Positions 50,524 to 61,307 of a stretch of DNA of 64,000 nt are shown piece after piece. The position numbers and the translations under genes were made by a program. This DNA comes from Malus domestica (Eukaryota > Streptophyta > Magnoliopsida > Rosales > Rosaceae). The notes under the pieces are model-generated. The model saw only the letters and a list, made by a program, of their open reading frames with translations. It had not been told where the DNA came from and ran no database searches. The DNA lies in contig NC_091664.1 of assembly GCF_042453785.1 (NCBI RefSeq), positions 31,358,501 through 31,422,500 of the forward strand. Reading direction: 5' to 3'. Within the stretch, counting starts at the first letter, position 1. Every line of letters begins with the position of its first letter.

Positions 50524-53500
50524 TCATAGCTCGTCCTGCAACCGCAGACCAATCCATAAATAAATTTTTACAGGTGCAATAAAATCTTGAGTTTATTTAT
50601 AGAGAGAGAGAGAGACATAGAGGGCATGAATATTGGTGCTTACATGATCATAGTGATCCCAATTACGGTGCTGCAAAATAAAACGCCCAAAGTTAGAAGT
50701 AGGCAAGAGAAACATTCAAGTTGCAACTTAATCACTGAGACTACGTCAATTGATTGCTACGAAATGTTCAATTATTGGATCACAGGGAGGGGGGATTCAA
50801 ACTTGAGGCCTCTTTCAACATTAGGAAGAGAATATCATGAGACCGAGAACTAACTGGTTAGGCATGACAGGATTTGGATGCCTCTAATTGCAAAGGTGAT
50901 CATAGAAAAATTTATACTGGATGGAATTTGTAAACAAATTATTTAAAACAATCAAACACACCCTTCGGTATCTGTCTCTATGTCTGTCTCGGTGACCTCG
51001 ATCATAACCCCTCTCTCTTCTCCTCCTTTCTCCCTCTTCTCTTGCTCTTTGAGCCTCCTGCACGATCAGAGCTCAAAATACTTATGAATGGAATTCAACT
51101 AAGCCTGACAAGAAATTCTAATAACCATTTATTTCGGCCACAAACCTCTTCCTCCTGTGCTTTCCTCCTTTTTTCTGCTTCTTCAAAGGCATCCTTTTCA
51201 GCCTGAAACGCCATAAGAGAAATGCATATGATAAAATATTTGCCAAAGAACTGGAAAATACTAGTAACAGTCAAAAGAGGCTTACCTCTCTATTGGCGAA
51301 GACTTCCTCGACCACTTGTTTTGCATAATCAGGATCATCACAAATTAAAATGTTGTCGAAAACTGAACCGGCCTTTACCTGCATCGCATAATTTCACCTC
51401 CATTAACATAATGATCTAATGACCATACGATCCTCTAGCAAATGGAAAACGTCCTACCTGCCAAACTTCGACACCAACATAATTAATTGGCTTAAGCACA
51501 TAGAGATCAGGATCATCTTCAAACTCTGCATAGGAGAACAAAAAGGAACTGGCTCTTGTAATTATGTATACCAATATAGACAGATAGATTATTTAGTTAT
51601 CTATTTAAACTTACCTGGATTATCAATCCAAGGAATCTTCCACTTCCCCTTGTAATTTGGGTTCTTGATTTTCTGACATATCAGAAGAAATCAAGTTATT
51701 TGATACTGCAAAAAAGAATTGACCTCCGGTTTTGTCTGGTACCTCACAAAAGCTTAATCAACCTACAGTACCGACCTTGGGTCTCCATGGTCCTTTATAA
51801 GCTGGATTTGGTATCTTTGGAGCTTTCCACAGACCGTTCTCTTCATCATCCCATTCTTCGGGCTAATTAGAAGACGGGAAAATACAAAACTGCTTGATTA
51901 AATTTCATATCTTGCCATATGAATGCATCAAATCGCAAGAGGGAAACACTAAAATCAAACTAAAGGGTATAATAGTAGTCCAACATCAAAAAACCAAACA
52001 GATGTCGTATATAGTACAGCTCCGTAAGTAATCAACTAACCTTTTTTGCTTTTGGATCTGGAATTTCTCTCGGAATTGAATCATAACCCTGCAATACAAA
52101 GATATGCATCAATAGCAGCACGTAATACATCCAATGAACAAATATGTCTTAGGCAGAGGGGGAAAAAGTTCCCATACCTCAGGTTTGATGTGATTGGGAT
52201 CGTCAATGTATTCTCTAAGATCCCAGTCAGCCGGCTATGATGGACAAAAAATGATACTTATAAGTTAATTATGAAAAATTACAAAGATTAAAAGTTTATA
52301 ACTTAATTCTTCTACGAAGTGGTTGCTCACAGGATTTCCTGGGTTTTGAAAACATTATCTTATAGTTAGAATTCATTTTGGAATAAACATGTTTATCTAC
52401 CTTCTTTGCAGTAACATCTTTTATCTTTCTTGGAGGAAGAATATCCCAATCTGTGTACATACTTCCAGAATCCTTTTCTCGGTTGTCTATTAGGACACTA
52501 TAAGTTGCATCAGGTCGCAGAATGAACGTGTAGAAATGAGTCAACTTGTCAGTTTCACACTGTAAATCCTTCTTGATTGGGTAATTCTGGCCTTGGTAGG
52601 AGACTATGGCATGGAGCTTCTTTGTGTCCGTGCCGCAAATATCGGGACCAAACATTAAACTACAAAAACAAAGTCCAGCAAACATTCAGAATTTGGAAAA
52701 GAGAAGAAGAAGGAAGAACATCATATAAACAGGCAATCCGGGCTCGTACATGTCGGCAATTTCCATGGTATCAGATACCAATGAAAATTCCCTGTATGAA
52801 GTATGAACTAAAAAGAATGGCCACCATTCATGTATGGTATATACACACTGGCAAATCGATATGGCTGCATTTGACTACTACGAAACTCTCATCGTATGAA
52901 AAAACTAAAGCTAAACCGAATGTGCATGTACGAAGTCCTTTTCTACAACATTGTGTTCTTAAGAAAGAAGGACTAGGCCATACGAACGTGCCTCGAAACA
53001 TTTCATCCCGTGACGTAGAGACTGGAGAATTCTAACCTGTATGGAGTGTCCCCACTGAATTTCTTCTGATTAACAAATCCAGACATGAGCTTTATGTAAC
53101 CACCACCACATTCAATTTCCTGCTCAAACTTGATCGAGTACTGGAGGACTAATGTCCTGTTCCTGTTGCTGAACTCCGGTATCTTTGCAGATATGGCAAA
53201 ATGCTTGGCATCATTAGATGTCTGAATTCCTGCAAGATTTCGTATGCCATCGTAAATCAACACCACAGGTTTAACCACCTTGAATGTAAGTAAGTTATTA
53301 CCAGCTTACGGCGCAACAATATTACAGTTTAATAGACAAAAATATAAGATAAGAATTGATAAATAATAAGAAACTAGCAGTGATTAATCAATAAGGGGTA
53401 ATCAGAAGATACCTTTATCATCGTGGTCACCGGACCACTTTCCGGCTGTGTGTTTAAAGGAGCCTGCTTTACCTTCACTGCTTTTCCAGTCAGATGTCAC

Positions 53501-53787
53501 CCAACGGCTTCGCCATTCGTCGTCTGATCCACAACAAATCAAGATTAACTGATTAATTTTCCGGTGGAATGAAAGATCAATTCTTGGCCTTACTTGTTAC
53601 ATTTTTACTCATGTTCAAGCGCACACACAGTCAAGTCAACTAACTGTACAAAAGTTAGTTATTACAAGCTTAACGCGGACCAAAAAATTTAGTTATTTTT
53701 TTGACGAAAACGAAAATCATGGATATTTTCTCATAGTCAGAGAGAGAGCTAGTGAAACTGGGAAATGGGAGATGCAAGTGTTGTACA

Positions 53788-53825
<38 letters not shown>

Positions 53826-54091
53826 GGTTGAGAGTTTAGCATTCAGTTCAGCAGCAACCAGAATAAAGTTAGCAGAGTAAAAAAAAGCAACTAAAACCTC
53901 AAGTAGAAACTTATAATTATGTAGAAGTAGATAGATTGCAGCGATGGTTGGAAGTGGAAGGAGAGGAAGGATGGGTATATACCGTCGAAGCGCTCTTCGA
54001 AAATGATCTCTGAAAGTGAAGAACGAAAGCAAAAGGAGAGCAAGGAGAGCGACAATATTAGCAAAACCAGCTGCTTTTGCTGCTTCGCCAT
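50524..54091 (-). CDS. CRT3: Calreticulin-3 (ER lectin chaperone)
   Basis: An ER-lumen chaperone of the plant CRT3 class, known in Arabidopsis for retaining defective BRI1 and folding the EFR immune receptor. Fourteen exons: 54091-53983, 53523-53413, 53229-53037, 52659-52401, 52234-52178, 52088-52041, 51862-51776, 51672-51615, 51525-51458, 51378-51286, 51202-51146, 51057-50962, 50670-50644 and 50535-50524, giving 424 aa, the length I recall for Arabidopsis CRT3. Signal peptide [20 protein letters not shown]; calreticulin signatures [20 protein letters not shown] and MFGPDICG; P-domain repeats [18 protein letters not shown] and [13 protein letters not shown]. The C-terminus is basic ([18 protein letters not shown]), as in CRT3 and unlike the acidic CRT1/2. 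The protein ends HDEL, with the His on exon 13 and DEL-stop on exon 14. Confidence 0.95.
53788..53822. repeat. GA microsatellite in CRT3 intron 1
   Basis: An uninterrupted (GA)n run of about 16 units, with a shorter one near 53740. Probably length-polymorphic. Confidence 0.9.
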
Positions 54092-54710
54092 GCTTGCACA
54101 AGTGCAAAAAATGCAACGGCAAAAGCCAAAAGCAGCTTGGGAGAGAGAGCGTTTGTGTTTTTGGTTTACTTATAGCACGGACGCAAAAGCTGTGGCCCAA
54201 AGTCTCCCGTGTAATTTCGGCGATGCCCTTCCCTTCTCCTTTCCCTTGGAAAATGGAAGACTGATTGACTTTGTATATTGTTGGTGGAGTCGTCGTGTGG
54301 GGTACAAGGTTAAAGCACCAGCTTGGCCTCCCACTGAGTCTGCACCTGCCGTTCTGTTTGGTCAATTCAGAAAGAAGACCTTCTCTCTTGACCTGGACTT
54401 TTATATGTTTTGAACCAATCAGAGAAGAACGAGACGTTGCAGCACCCAATCAAAATTCTTAGAATTTAAATCTTGCTACATCATTTGTTCAAAAAAAATC
54501 TTACTACATCATAATTATTATTATTGTTGGTAGTTATTATTATTATTATTATTATTTTGTTGTCGTACTCGTTGTATGCATGAGAAATCCTCGTTGGTGC
54601 GGCCATTCGCCTGCACAATTACAAATTATATTTTATAGGTATTACTCATTTATTATTGGGTCTTGCTGCATTAATATGATAATACAAAACTATAATTTAC
54701 ATTAAATTAA
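54092..54710. other. CRT3 upstream region with an ATT microsatellite
   Basis: The CRT3 promoter and 5' UTR lie in the first few hundred bases. An (ATT)n repeat occurs at about 54511-54556. No gene on either strand; the long open frames over the CRT3 start are antisense by-products. Confidence 0.4.
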
Positions 54711-55030
54711 GGCTTTTAGCTACATCTTGTGAAACTCTATTTTAATTTCACTTTATCCCTGTAACTTAAAAACTATGAATTTACTTACTGAAACTCAAAA
54801 TTTGTTTTACTTTGACTTATGAACTCCCTCTTCTACCTTTGTTCCACTTTAACTTGCAGACTCTCTATTCTCCCTGAAACTTAATAGTTCACCTCCGAAA
54901 ACATACCCAACACCCAATGAGGCAAAATGAAGCGAATTTTGAGTTTCATCAAGTAAAATAACGACTCTTGAGTTACATGAAGCAAAATGAGATTAAAATC
55001 GAGTTCCAGAGACATAGCCAAAAGTAAGCC
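54711..55030. mobile_element. Foldback MITE (possible Tourist-like)
   Basis: About 320 bp with long imperfect inverted arms. Left GGCTTTTAGCTACATCTTG; right, on the other strand, GGCTTACTTTTGGCTATGTC. Both continue through GAAACTC/GGAACTC, ATTTTAAT and TGTAACT words for about 100 bp. The flanks share TTA (54707-54709 and 55031-55033), a PIF/Harbinger-style target. Non-coding. Confidence 0.6.
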
Positions 55031-55731
55031 TTAGATTAATCTAAAATAAAGTTAAATTTGAATGCAAAAAAGAGGACACTCCTGTAGCCAACTTAACTAA
55101 ACTCAAATTTGAATATAAAATTAGTCTTTCATTCGTTGCATTTCACTTAAAGTTAAGAATTAACTAGTCTACAACTACAACGAGGAAGATAAAGGTCTGC
55201 AATTACTCATGAGAAACGACCATACAAGTTAGAAGAGCAAAAATCTTATATGGGACAAACCAAACCGAAGTATAGTTGTAAAAGTTGTGGAAAAAGATGG
55301 GCATTTAAGCTCTAGATGCAGTATATCCAAATTAATCAGCACAAACACTGAAAGGCAATCCAGCAATATAGTATAAACTAGGTACTCGAGGGTAAAGATC
55401 ATTTAAGCTTTTTTTTTTTACCAAGCAAGCTGAAACCAAAAGCCACCGCCAATCGTCAACGGCAATGTTTAATAAGCAATAAACTCGATTGTTTTTATTT
55501 CAACAAAACATCAATGAAACAATCTAAGAGTTGTTTTCAACACACTTTCCATAAAACTGGAACCGCAACACTCAAGTTTTGAACATACCAAAAATACTAC
55601 TCTCTTTAAACAGCATTCATAGGAGGAGAAGGAATCCCAAAATGGCACCTTTATAAAAATCCAACAGTTCTAACAGCTAAACCCTTGCAGGGAACAGGAG
55701 AAAATTAAAAATGGAGCGTCATGCCTTTCCC
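55031..55731. other. Spacer and mtACP 3' flank
   Basis: 700 bp with no gene seen. The right end, next to the ACP stop at 55732, probably holds that gene's 3' UTR. Confidence 0.35.
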
Positions 55732-57034
55732 CTACTTCGCCTGAGGGTGAGAAGAAATAAAGTCCACAGCCAGACCAATTGACTTGATCTTGTCAGCTTC
55801 GTTATCAGGGATCTCAAACCCAAACTCCTCTTCCAAAGCCATCACAATCTCCACAGAATCTAAACTATCCAACCCCAGGTCACTTTCGAAATTAGCATTT
55901 GGTGTAACCTACCAAAATAAGAAAAACAATGCGCAGGAGATCAGATTCTTGAAATATAATGAAAATGCATTAATATAATGGCCTTATAAACGAAATCAGT
56001 ATGAAATGTGAATGGACATGAGCACGTTCGAACATATAAGCACCAACTCAAGCAAAACAATAAGAAATACAAACAAGAAGGGGCCGTGCTGTTATACTTG
56101 AGACATTCATCCTATATAGAAACTGATGCAAAAGCAAAATAGAGAAACACATTCAAGTCTTTGTGTAAGGTCAAAGAAGAAAGACAAAAAAGAATGCTCA
56201 TGAAATATCATACATTTACAACTATTAGTAACAGATGCAGGAATGAGAGCTCAGCTCACCCCCCATCTTTATCAACAATGTTAATCAATACTGTAACATT
56301 AGTGACAGAGTATATGATCTACGCCCTTCACATATCTATCCTCGTTGCACATATCTACTTGTGCATATTTGTTTCTCATAAAAACAAGACAGCGGAAAAA
56401 CTGAATAATGTAATCGACCAGCCATTGCTGTTGCATTGGAAGAAATGACTTCATCGTCAGCCCAAAATTTGTAGAAACCCAAATAGCAATATTTCAATTC
56501 ACCATCAACATATAGGCATACAGATGTTCTGTTTGTGGATATGGGTACATTCAATAAGATGCTATGACTGGACAGTGCAACCAGCAAAAATTTGACGTTA
56601 CCAAAAACCCTAATTATTCAATACAACGGATCTTACAAGTATAAAATCAACTCCTCATACACAAAATGACCACCCTTCACAACAACAACAACCAAATAAC
56701 TACTAGTTCAAACTTGCAATTCATTAGAAAAATGGTTCCCACAAACATTCAATTCCATTTTCTGAGAAAATCGGAGGCTTTTATCTCAGTTATAGATAGA
56801 TTGATATACCTTGGAAGGATCGACCTTCTGGAAGTTCTTGACGACGGAGACGACCCGATCGGTGACCTCAGATTTGTCGAGGAAGGTGCCCCTGACCTCC
56901 TCGGAGAAGAGACGGCGTCGGATAGCGGCAAAGGGGGAGAGGAAGAGAGGGGCGGTGGAGCTAGGGTTAGAAGGCACGGCTTGAACCTGCACTCTCAGGT
57001 GCTTGAGTAGTACGTTCCTCGCAGACGCCGCCAT
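55732..57034 (-). CDS. Mitochondrial acyl carrier protein
   Basis: Carries growing acyl chains in mitochondrial fatty acid synthesis (lipoate precursor) and, by homology, binds complex I and Fe-S assembly LYR proteins. Two exons, 57034-56810 and 55908-55732, give 133 aa. The N-terminus ([18 protein letters not shown] to about residue 40) is rich in Arg/Ser/Ala, a mitochondrial presequence. The phosphopantetheine site is the Ser of [11 protein letters not shown] (about residue 90), followed by the acidic helix [20 protein letters not shown]. The frame is intact. Similar to the plant mtACP2 class; which paralogue is not certain. It is head to head with the SDR gene, 373 bp apart. Confidence 0.92.
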
Positions 57035-57407
57035 TGAGAGCTCTTTCTTCGCTCGTCCCTGCTGCTACTGCAGTATCAGTCGGCTACAGTATGAGGGCGA
57101 GAGAGAAATGGCCTTCTCTTTTCTGTTGGGTGAGACCGCGAGAGATGGAGAGAGCCACATTCTGGGGTCACACGTCGTCGTTCGGGTACAAAGTTGTTGG
57201 AAAATGTGGGCTTTTTCAGAGACGAATAAAAACACTACCCTCCAAAATCTATCCAGATCCAAATTGAAGTTGGGTTGGGCCGGAAAGGCAACCGAACAAG
57301 AAAGCAATAGTATAACTGAACCGAACCCGATTTACCGGCAGCAGCAACCAATCCACTGGTCTCGACTCTCGAATGCTGGAGCCTGGAGTGGTGGTGAAAG
57401 GAAAGTG
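57035..57407. promoter_or_regulatory. Head-to-head promoter interval, mtACP and SDR
   Basis: Only 373 bp separate the two start codons, so both promoters and both 5' UTRs must fit here. A bidirectional promoter is likely. No individual site could be named with confidence. Confidence 0.55.
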
Positions 57408-60400
57408 ATGGCGATGGTGGTGGCGGTGATAGTCTTCGTTTCTCTGTTTCTGTTTGTTTTTTTAGCAATCAAATTTGCAACAGCTGATGGTATGGCATTA
57501 TTATTCTTCCTTCTTCTTCCCAATTTCCAGTCTTCCCAATTTATTAATATTATCAAGGAACATGTATCTGTGAATTTCTGAGCTCTTACAAGCGTGTGCT
57601 GCAGGGGATTTTACTTTGACGTCCAAGGGCGGTGCGAAGCGCGACCAGATTGAAGATAAAGTAACCCCATTTTTTCATATCAATATCAAAAGCTTGTTTC
57701 TTTTCTTTTGATTTCTCTCTTCAAATCGGTAATTCTCATATTTCTTCAGGTTGTTTGGATAACTGGCGCTAGCCGCGGAATTGGTATCTCAATCTTCTTC
57801 TTCGATTTTCTATCTTCAATTTTCTGCAGATTATTAGTTTTCGTAAAGCCTCAGTTACTTGTCCTTGTTATTGTCACCATTTTCATACTTTTCATTGTTA
57901 TTATCACCACCGTTTGTATCATTACTATTATTCTGGCAACAATGACCTTGGCGGATGGTAAATGATGACAGTTTTCAAGTACATGGACAATGTTTCCGTA
58001 CATAAGTTTAGTTGTTGTAGCAACAAAACTGTATATTTGTCTGCTTCCCAATGGATAGTGCATATTATGTTGCTGCAATGTTACGTATACATTCATGAGG
58101 ATGATTCTTTTATCTTTGTTGTGGTTTGTATCTGGTGAAAATTGCCCAAATACTTTGAACCAATGTTCCCCTCAATTTCGTCTCAATTGTCATTTTCCAT
58201 GCGTAAACTTTCTCACTTTTCTCTCTGTAACGTTTGTGTGAAGGGGAGATTCTTGCTAAGCAACTTGCGAAATTGGGGGCTAAGCTCATTATTTCTGCAC
58301 GTAATGAAGCTGAATTGGAGCGTGTCAAGAGAGAACTGACTGGTCTGTTCTTTTATGGATAGCTATCATTCCTTTTTTAAGTACATCTCCCCTCTCTCTC
58401 TTAATTTGGTTAGCATGCCCAGGTAAACATGTACCTGATGGTGTAAAGGTTTTGCCATTGGATTTGGCATCTGGTGAAGATCATCTCAAGGATGCTGTAG
58501 AGAAAGCAGAGTCCTTCTTTCTTAATGCTGGTGTTGATTATATGATCCACAATGCAGCTGTTGAGCGTCCTGTAAGTGGGCAATTCCTAATTTCTGAGTG
58601 TGAGGCATTGTTGGTTATTGAGACAATCAATTGAAACCCATAAATGCAAACTTAAAATTTGAAATTTAACTACTTATAATTCTCGTATGTTGGAGCACTT
58701 GTGTTTATGACAGGAGAAGTAGAAACTAATTAACTCTGTTCTTTTTGTCCTATGGCAGAAAACTTCAGCTTTGGATGTTACTGAGGAGAGTCTGAAGGTA
58801 TTGTGTATGTGGAGTCCTTGGGTTGTTTGATGCTATATATATCTCTAAGAAAATTACCGGCTCCTATGGATCAATGAGCCATGTTTTGCTACTTTCCTTC
58901 CTTTTTATACTTTTAAAATGCTTATGTATGAAAGTGATCCTGTTTACTCTTTCTTGCAAGTAGGAGACATTCAATGTCAATGTTCTTGGGACACTAACGC
59001 TTACTCGGTTGCTAGCACCTTACATGCTGAGGCGGGGGAAGGGACATTTTGTTGTGGTAAGTTGAAAATATTGTTAAAATTCTCTGCCATACCCACTCAT
59101 TTCATTGAAAAGATATATTGGATAAATTTTAATTAGTTTCAGCAGGACTTACACAATAGCTTTATGCAGTGTGACATGTGATTAGTAAAGAACCTAATGG
59201 ATCGATACTTTTTATCCTGCACATGACTATCTCAAATGTCCAAGACTGTAGTTATGCTGACTACCTAGACATAAGTTAATAGGATTTGTCATGCATTCAA
59301 GTACATTAGGTACTTAGTTATTTGTTGGTGTTAATTGTCAGGCATATTCTCTTATTATCTTCATTTTGTGCTTGTTTTCCATTTTTGTTCTCCACCCTTC
59401 TTAGATCTTTTTTTTGTTTGCTTAAATTTATGTGCAGATGAGCAGTGCTGCGGGAAAGACACCGGCGCCAGGTCAGGCCATGTACTCTGCCTCTAAACAC
59501 GCATTAAACGGGTACTTTCACACATTGCGTTCTGAGGTAAAATAGAATTTCTATGACTTGTATGTATTTCATATCTCATGAGCTAAATGGCATTAATACT
59601 TTGTCCCTTACGATGGACTAATTGTGACAGTACACACTGCACTGGTAGTTTAGGATTTTGAGCAAAGAAATGGAATGGTAAAGATAGGAAACTTTAGAAT
59701 GATGCAAATATCTTATAAGAGTGGAAAATCTTTACAATTCTCACTAATCAAAGTTCTCCATTGTATCTAGACTTAATAACGACACAAAGAGGAGTGGTGT
59801 GTTTATGCGTTATTCAAATGATTCTTATCAAAATGAAACTGTTAATATAACTATAATATCTGTTTGCTATATTTACCAAATGGTGCTAGTTCATCTTTCC
59901 TGAGTACAGCTGTGTCAGAAAGGAATCCAGGTGACCATTGTTTGCCCTGGGCCAATAGAAACATCAAATGCTTCTGGAGCAGCAAGCTCAGAAAATAAAG
60001 CTTCTCGTGAGGTTAGCTCTTATTGTCCTTACCATGATCTTGTTATGTCTACATGAAATTGTCCTCCTGCCCCCTGTATGGGTAACAACATGCGGAGAAC
60101 CCCCAACTCACCCTACCCCCACCCACCCACACTCACACCTTCTATTTAGTGCAATCAACAGGCATCCTGAGTGGATGACTCTCCACAGGATCATTCCCCA
60201 GGATGATATATATGTATGTATGTATTATTCTTTTTTCCCCCTTCTCCCTATGTGTTATTCATTTTGGCTGTGTATGTTTATCTCCAAACATCTAATTTAT
60301 TTTCATTCATTACTTATGTGCTGCCTACTTAACCCGTTTTGACTCGAGAGGGCGTTAATGGGCTGGGGACATGTTATAATTTGAACCTCTAGCATTGAAA

Positions 60401-60898
60401 TGTTTCTTAATCCTTTTGTGTTATTTTTCTGTTTTAACAGAAGCGTGTGTCGTCAGAAAGATGTGCAGAGTTGACGATAGTTGCTGCCACCCATGGTCTG
60501 AAAGAAGCTTGGATATCTTACCAGGTATTGACATTAGTATCGCCATCCATTGTATAGGTCTAACTACCAAGATAATATGTATGTTATCCTAGTTACGCTT
60601 ATCCATATTTTGTTATTGATTGTATTGTAGCCTGTGCTGGCTGTAATGTACTTGGTGCAATACATGCCAACTATTGGTTATTGGCTCATGGACAAGGTAA
60701 TTTCTGTACCTCTGGTTTATCTGTGGTTAGCATGAGTTTGCCCTTTCCTTTTCGGCCGTTGCCTGCATTTCTGACACTGACATGGAGTTGCTGGTTTAAT
60801 ACAATTCCTAGATTGGTGGAAATCGAGTTGAAGCAGCTGCACGGAAGGGGAACACTTACTCATTGAGCTTACTGTTTGGGAAAAAGAAGGCATCATGA
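57408..60898 (+). CDS. DHRS7-like short-chain dehydrogenase/reductase, ER membrane
   Basis: A classical SDR; the substrate is not known from sequence (relatives act on steroids, retinoids or other lipophilic carbonyls). Twelve exons: 57408-57489, 57605-57660, 57750-57783, 58244-58342, 58423-58571, 58759-58797, 58964-59056, 59438-59536, 59910-60011, 60441-60524, 60631-60696 and 60812-60898, giving 329 aa. N-terminal membrane anchor VVAVIVFVSLFLFVFLAIKF; cofactor loop TGASRGIG (about 51-58); IHNAAV in place of NNAG; catalytic Ser187, Tyr200 and Lys204 in MSSAAGKTP and YSASK. The C-terminus ends KKAS, a KKXX-type ER retrieval signal if it faces the cytosol. The start is set by the ATG directly before the anchor; an in-frame ATG two codons later is a close alternative. 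Confidence 0.9.
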
Positions 60899-61307
60899 AT
60901 CTTTTGATCCGAAGCTCTAGCTTGTTGTATTTGATTTAGCAGCAACCCACGAGACACTGCCTTCGATGGGAGGGGCTACATCGAAACCATGTTGAAGGAA
61001 AACATACAATCATATTTACATGTACATCTGTTTTCTTTCCAAAATACCGAAAATGCATTATGGTTTGATTAGGTTTAGGGTTCTGAGGAATTCCCTGACG
61101 GACGGATCAAGTATGCCAATATTTTAGCACAAAGCAGTACAAAAATTGCATTAATCCGCCAACGACAGATCCATACATATAATCCATCCGCCAATTCTTG
61201 CCCAATTACAGCACCGCAACCGCACCTTTAGAGAAGATACTGTAACTTTAGACATGGCTACACCGTTGGTTCTCCAACACGTTATTATCTAGCAGTAGAA
61301 CAAATGT
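60899..61307. other. Convergent interval between SDR and DCL2
   Basis: 409 bp between the stop codons of two genes that point at each other. Both 3' UTRs lie here and may overlap. No other feature. Confidence 0.5.

Noticed and set aside
50760-50870. tRNA-like GGATTCAAACTTGAGG phrase
   Set aside because: No cloverleaf stems or acceptor end could be drawn. It is more likely worn SINE or other repeat DNA in a CRT3 intron.
54016-54413. Plus-strand open frames of 82-136 aa upstream of CRT3
   Set aside because: They overlap the CRT3 first exon in antisense and lack motifs. No evidence of a gene.
53670-54449. 259-aa minus-strand open frame overlapping CRT3 exon 1
   Set aside because: It is in a different frame from CRT3 and runs through intron 1 and the GA microsatellite. 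The spliced CRT3 model fully explains the region.
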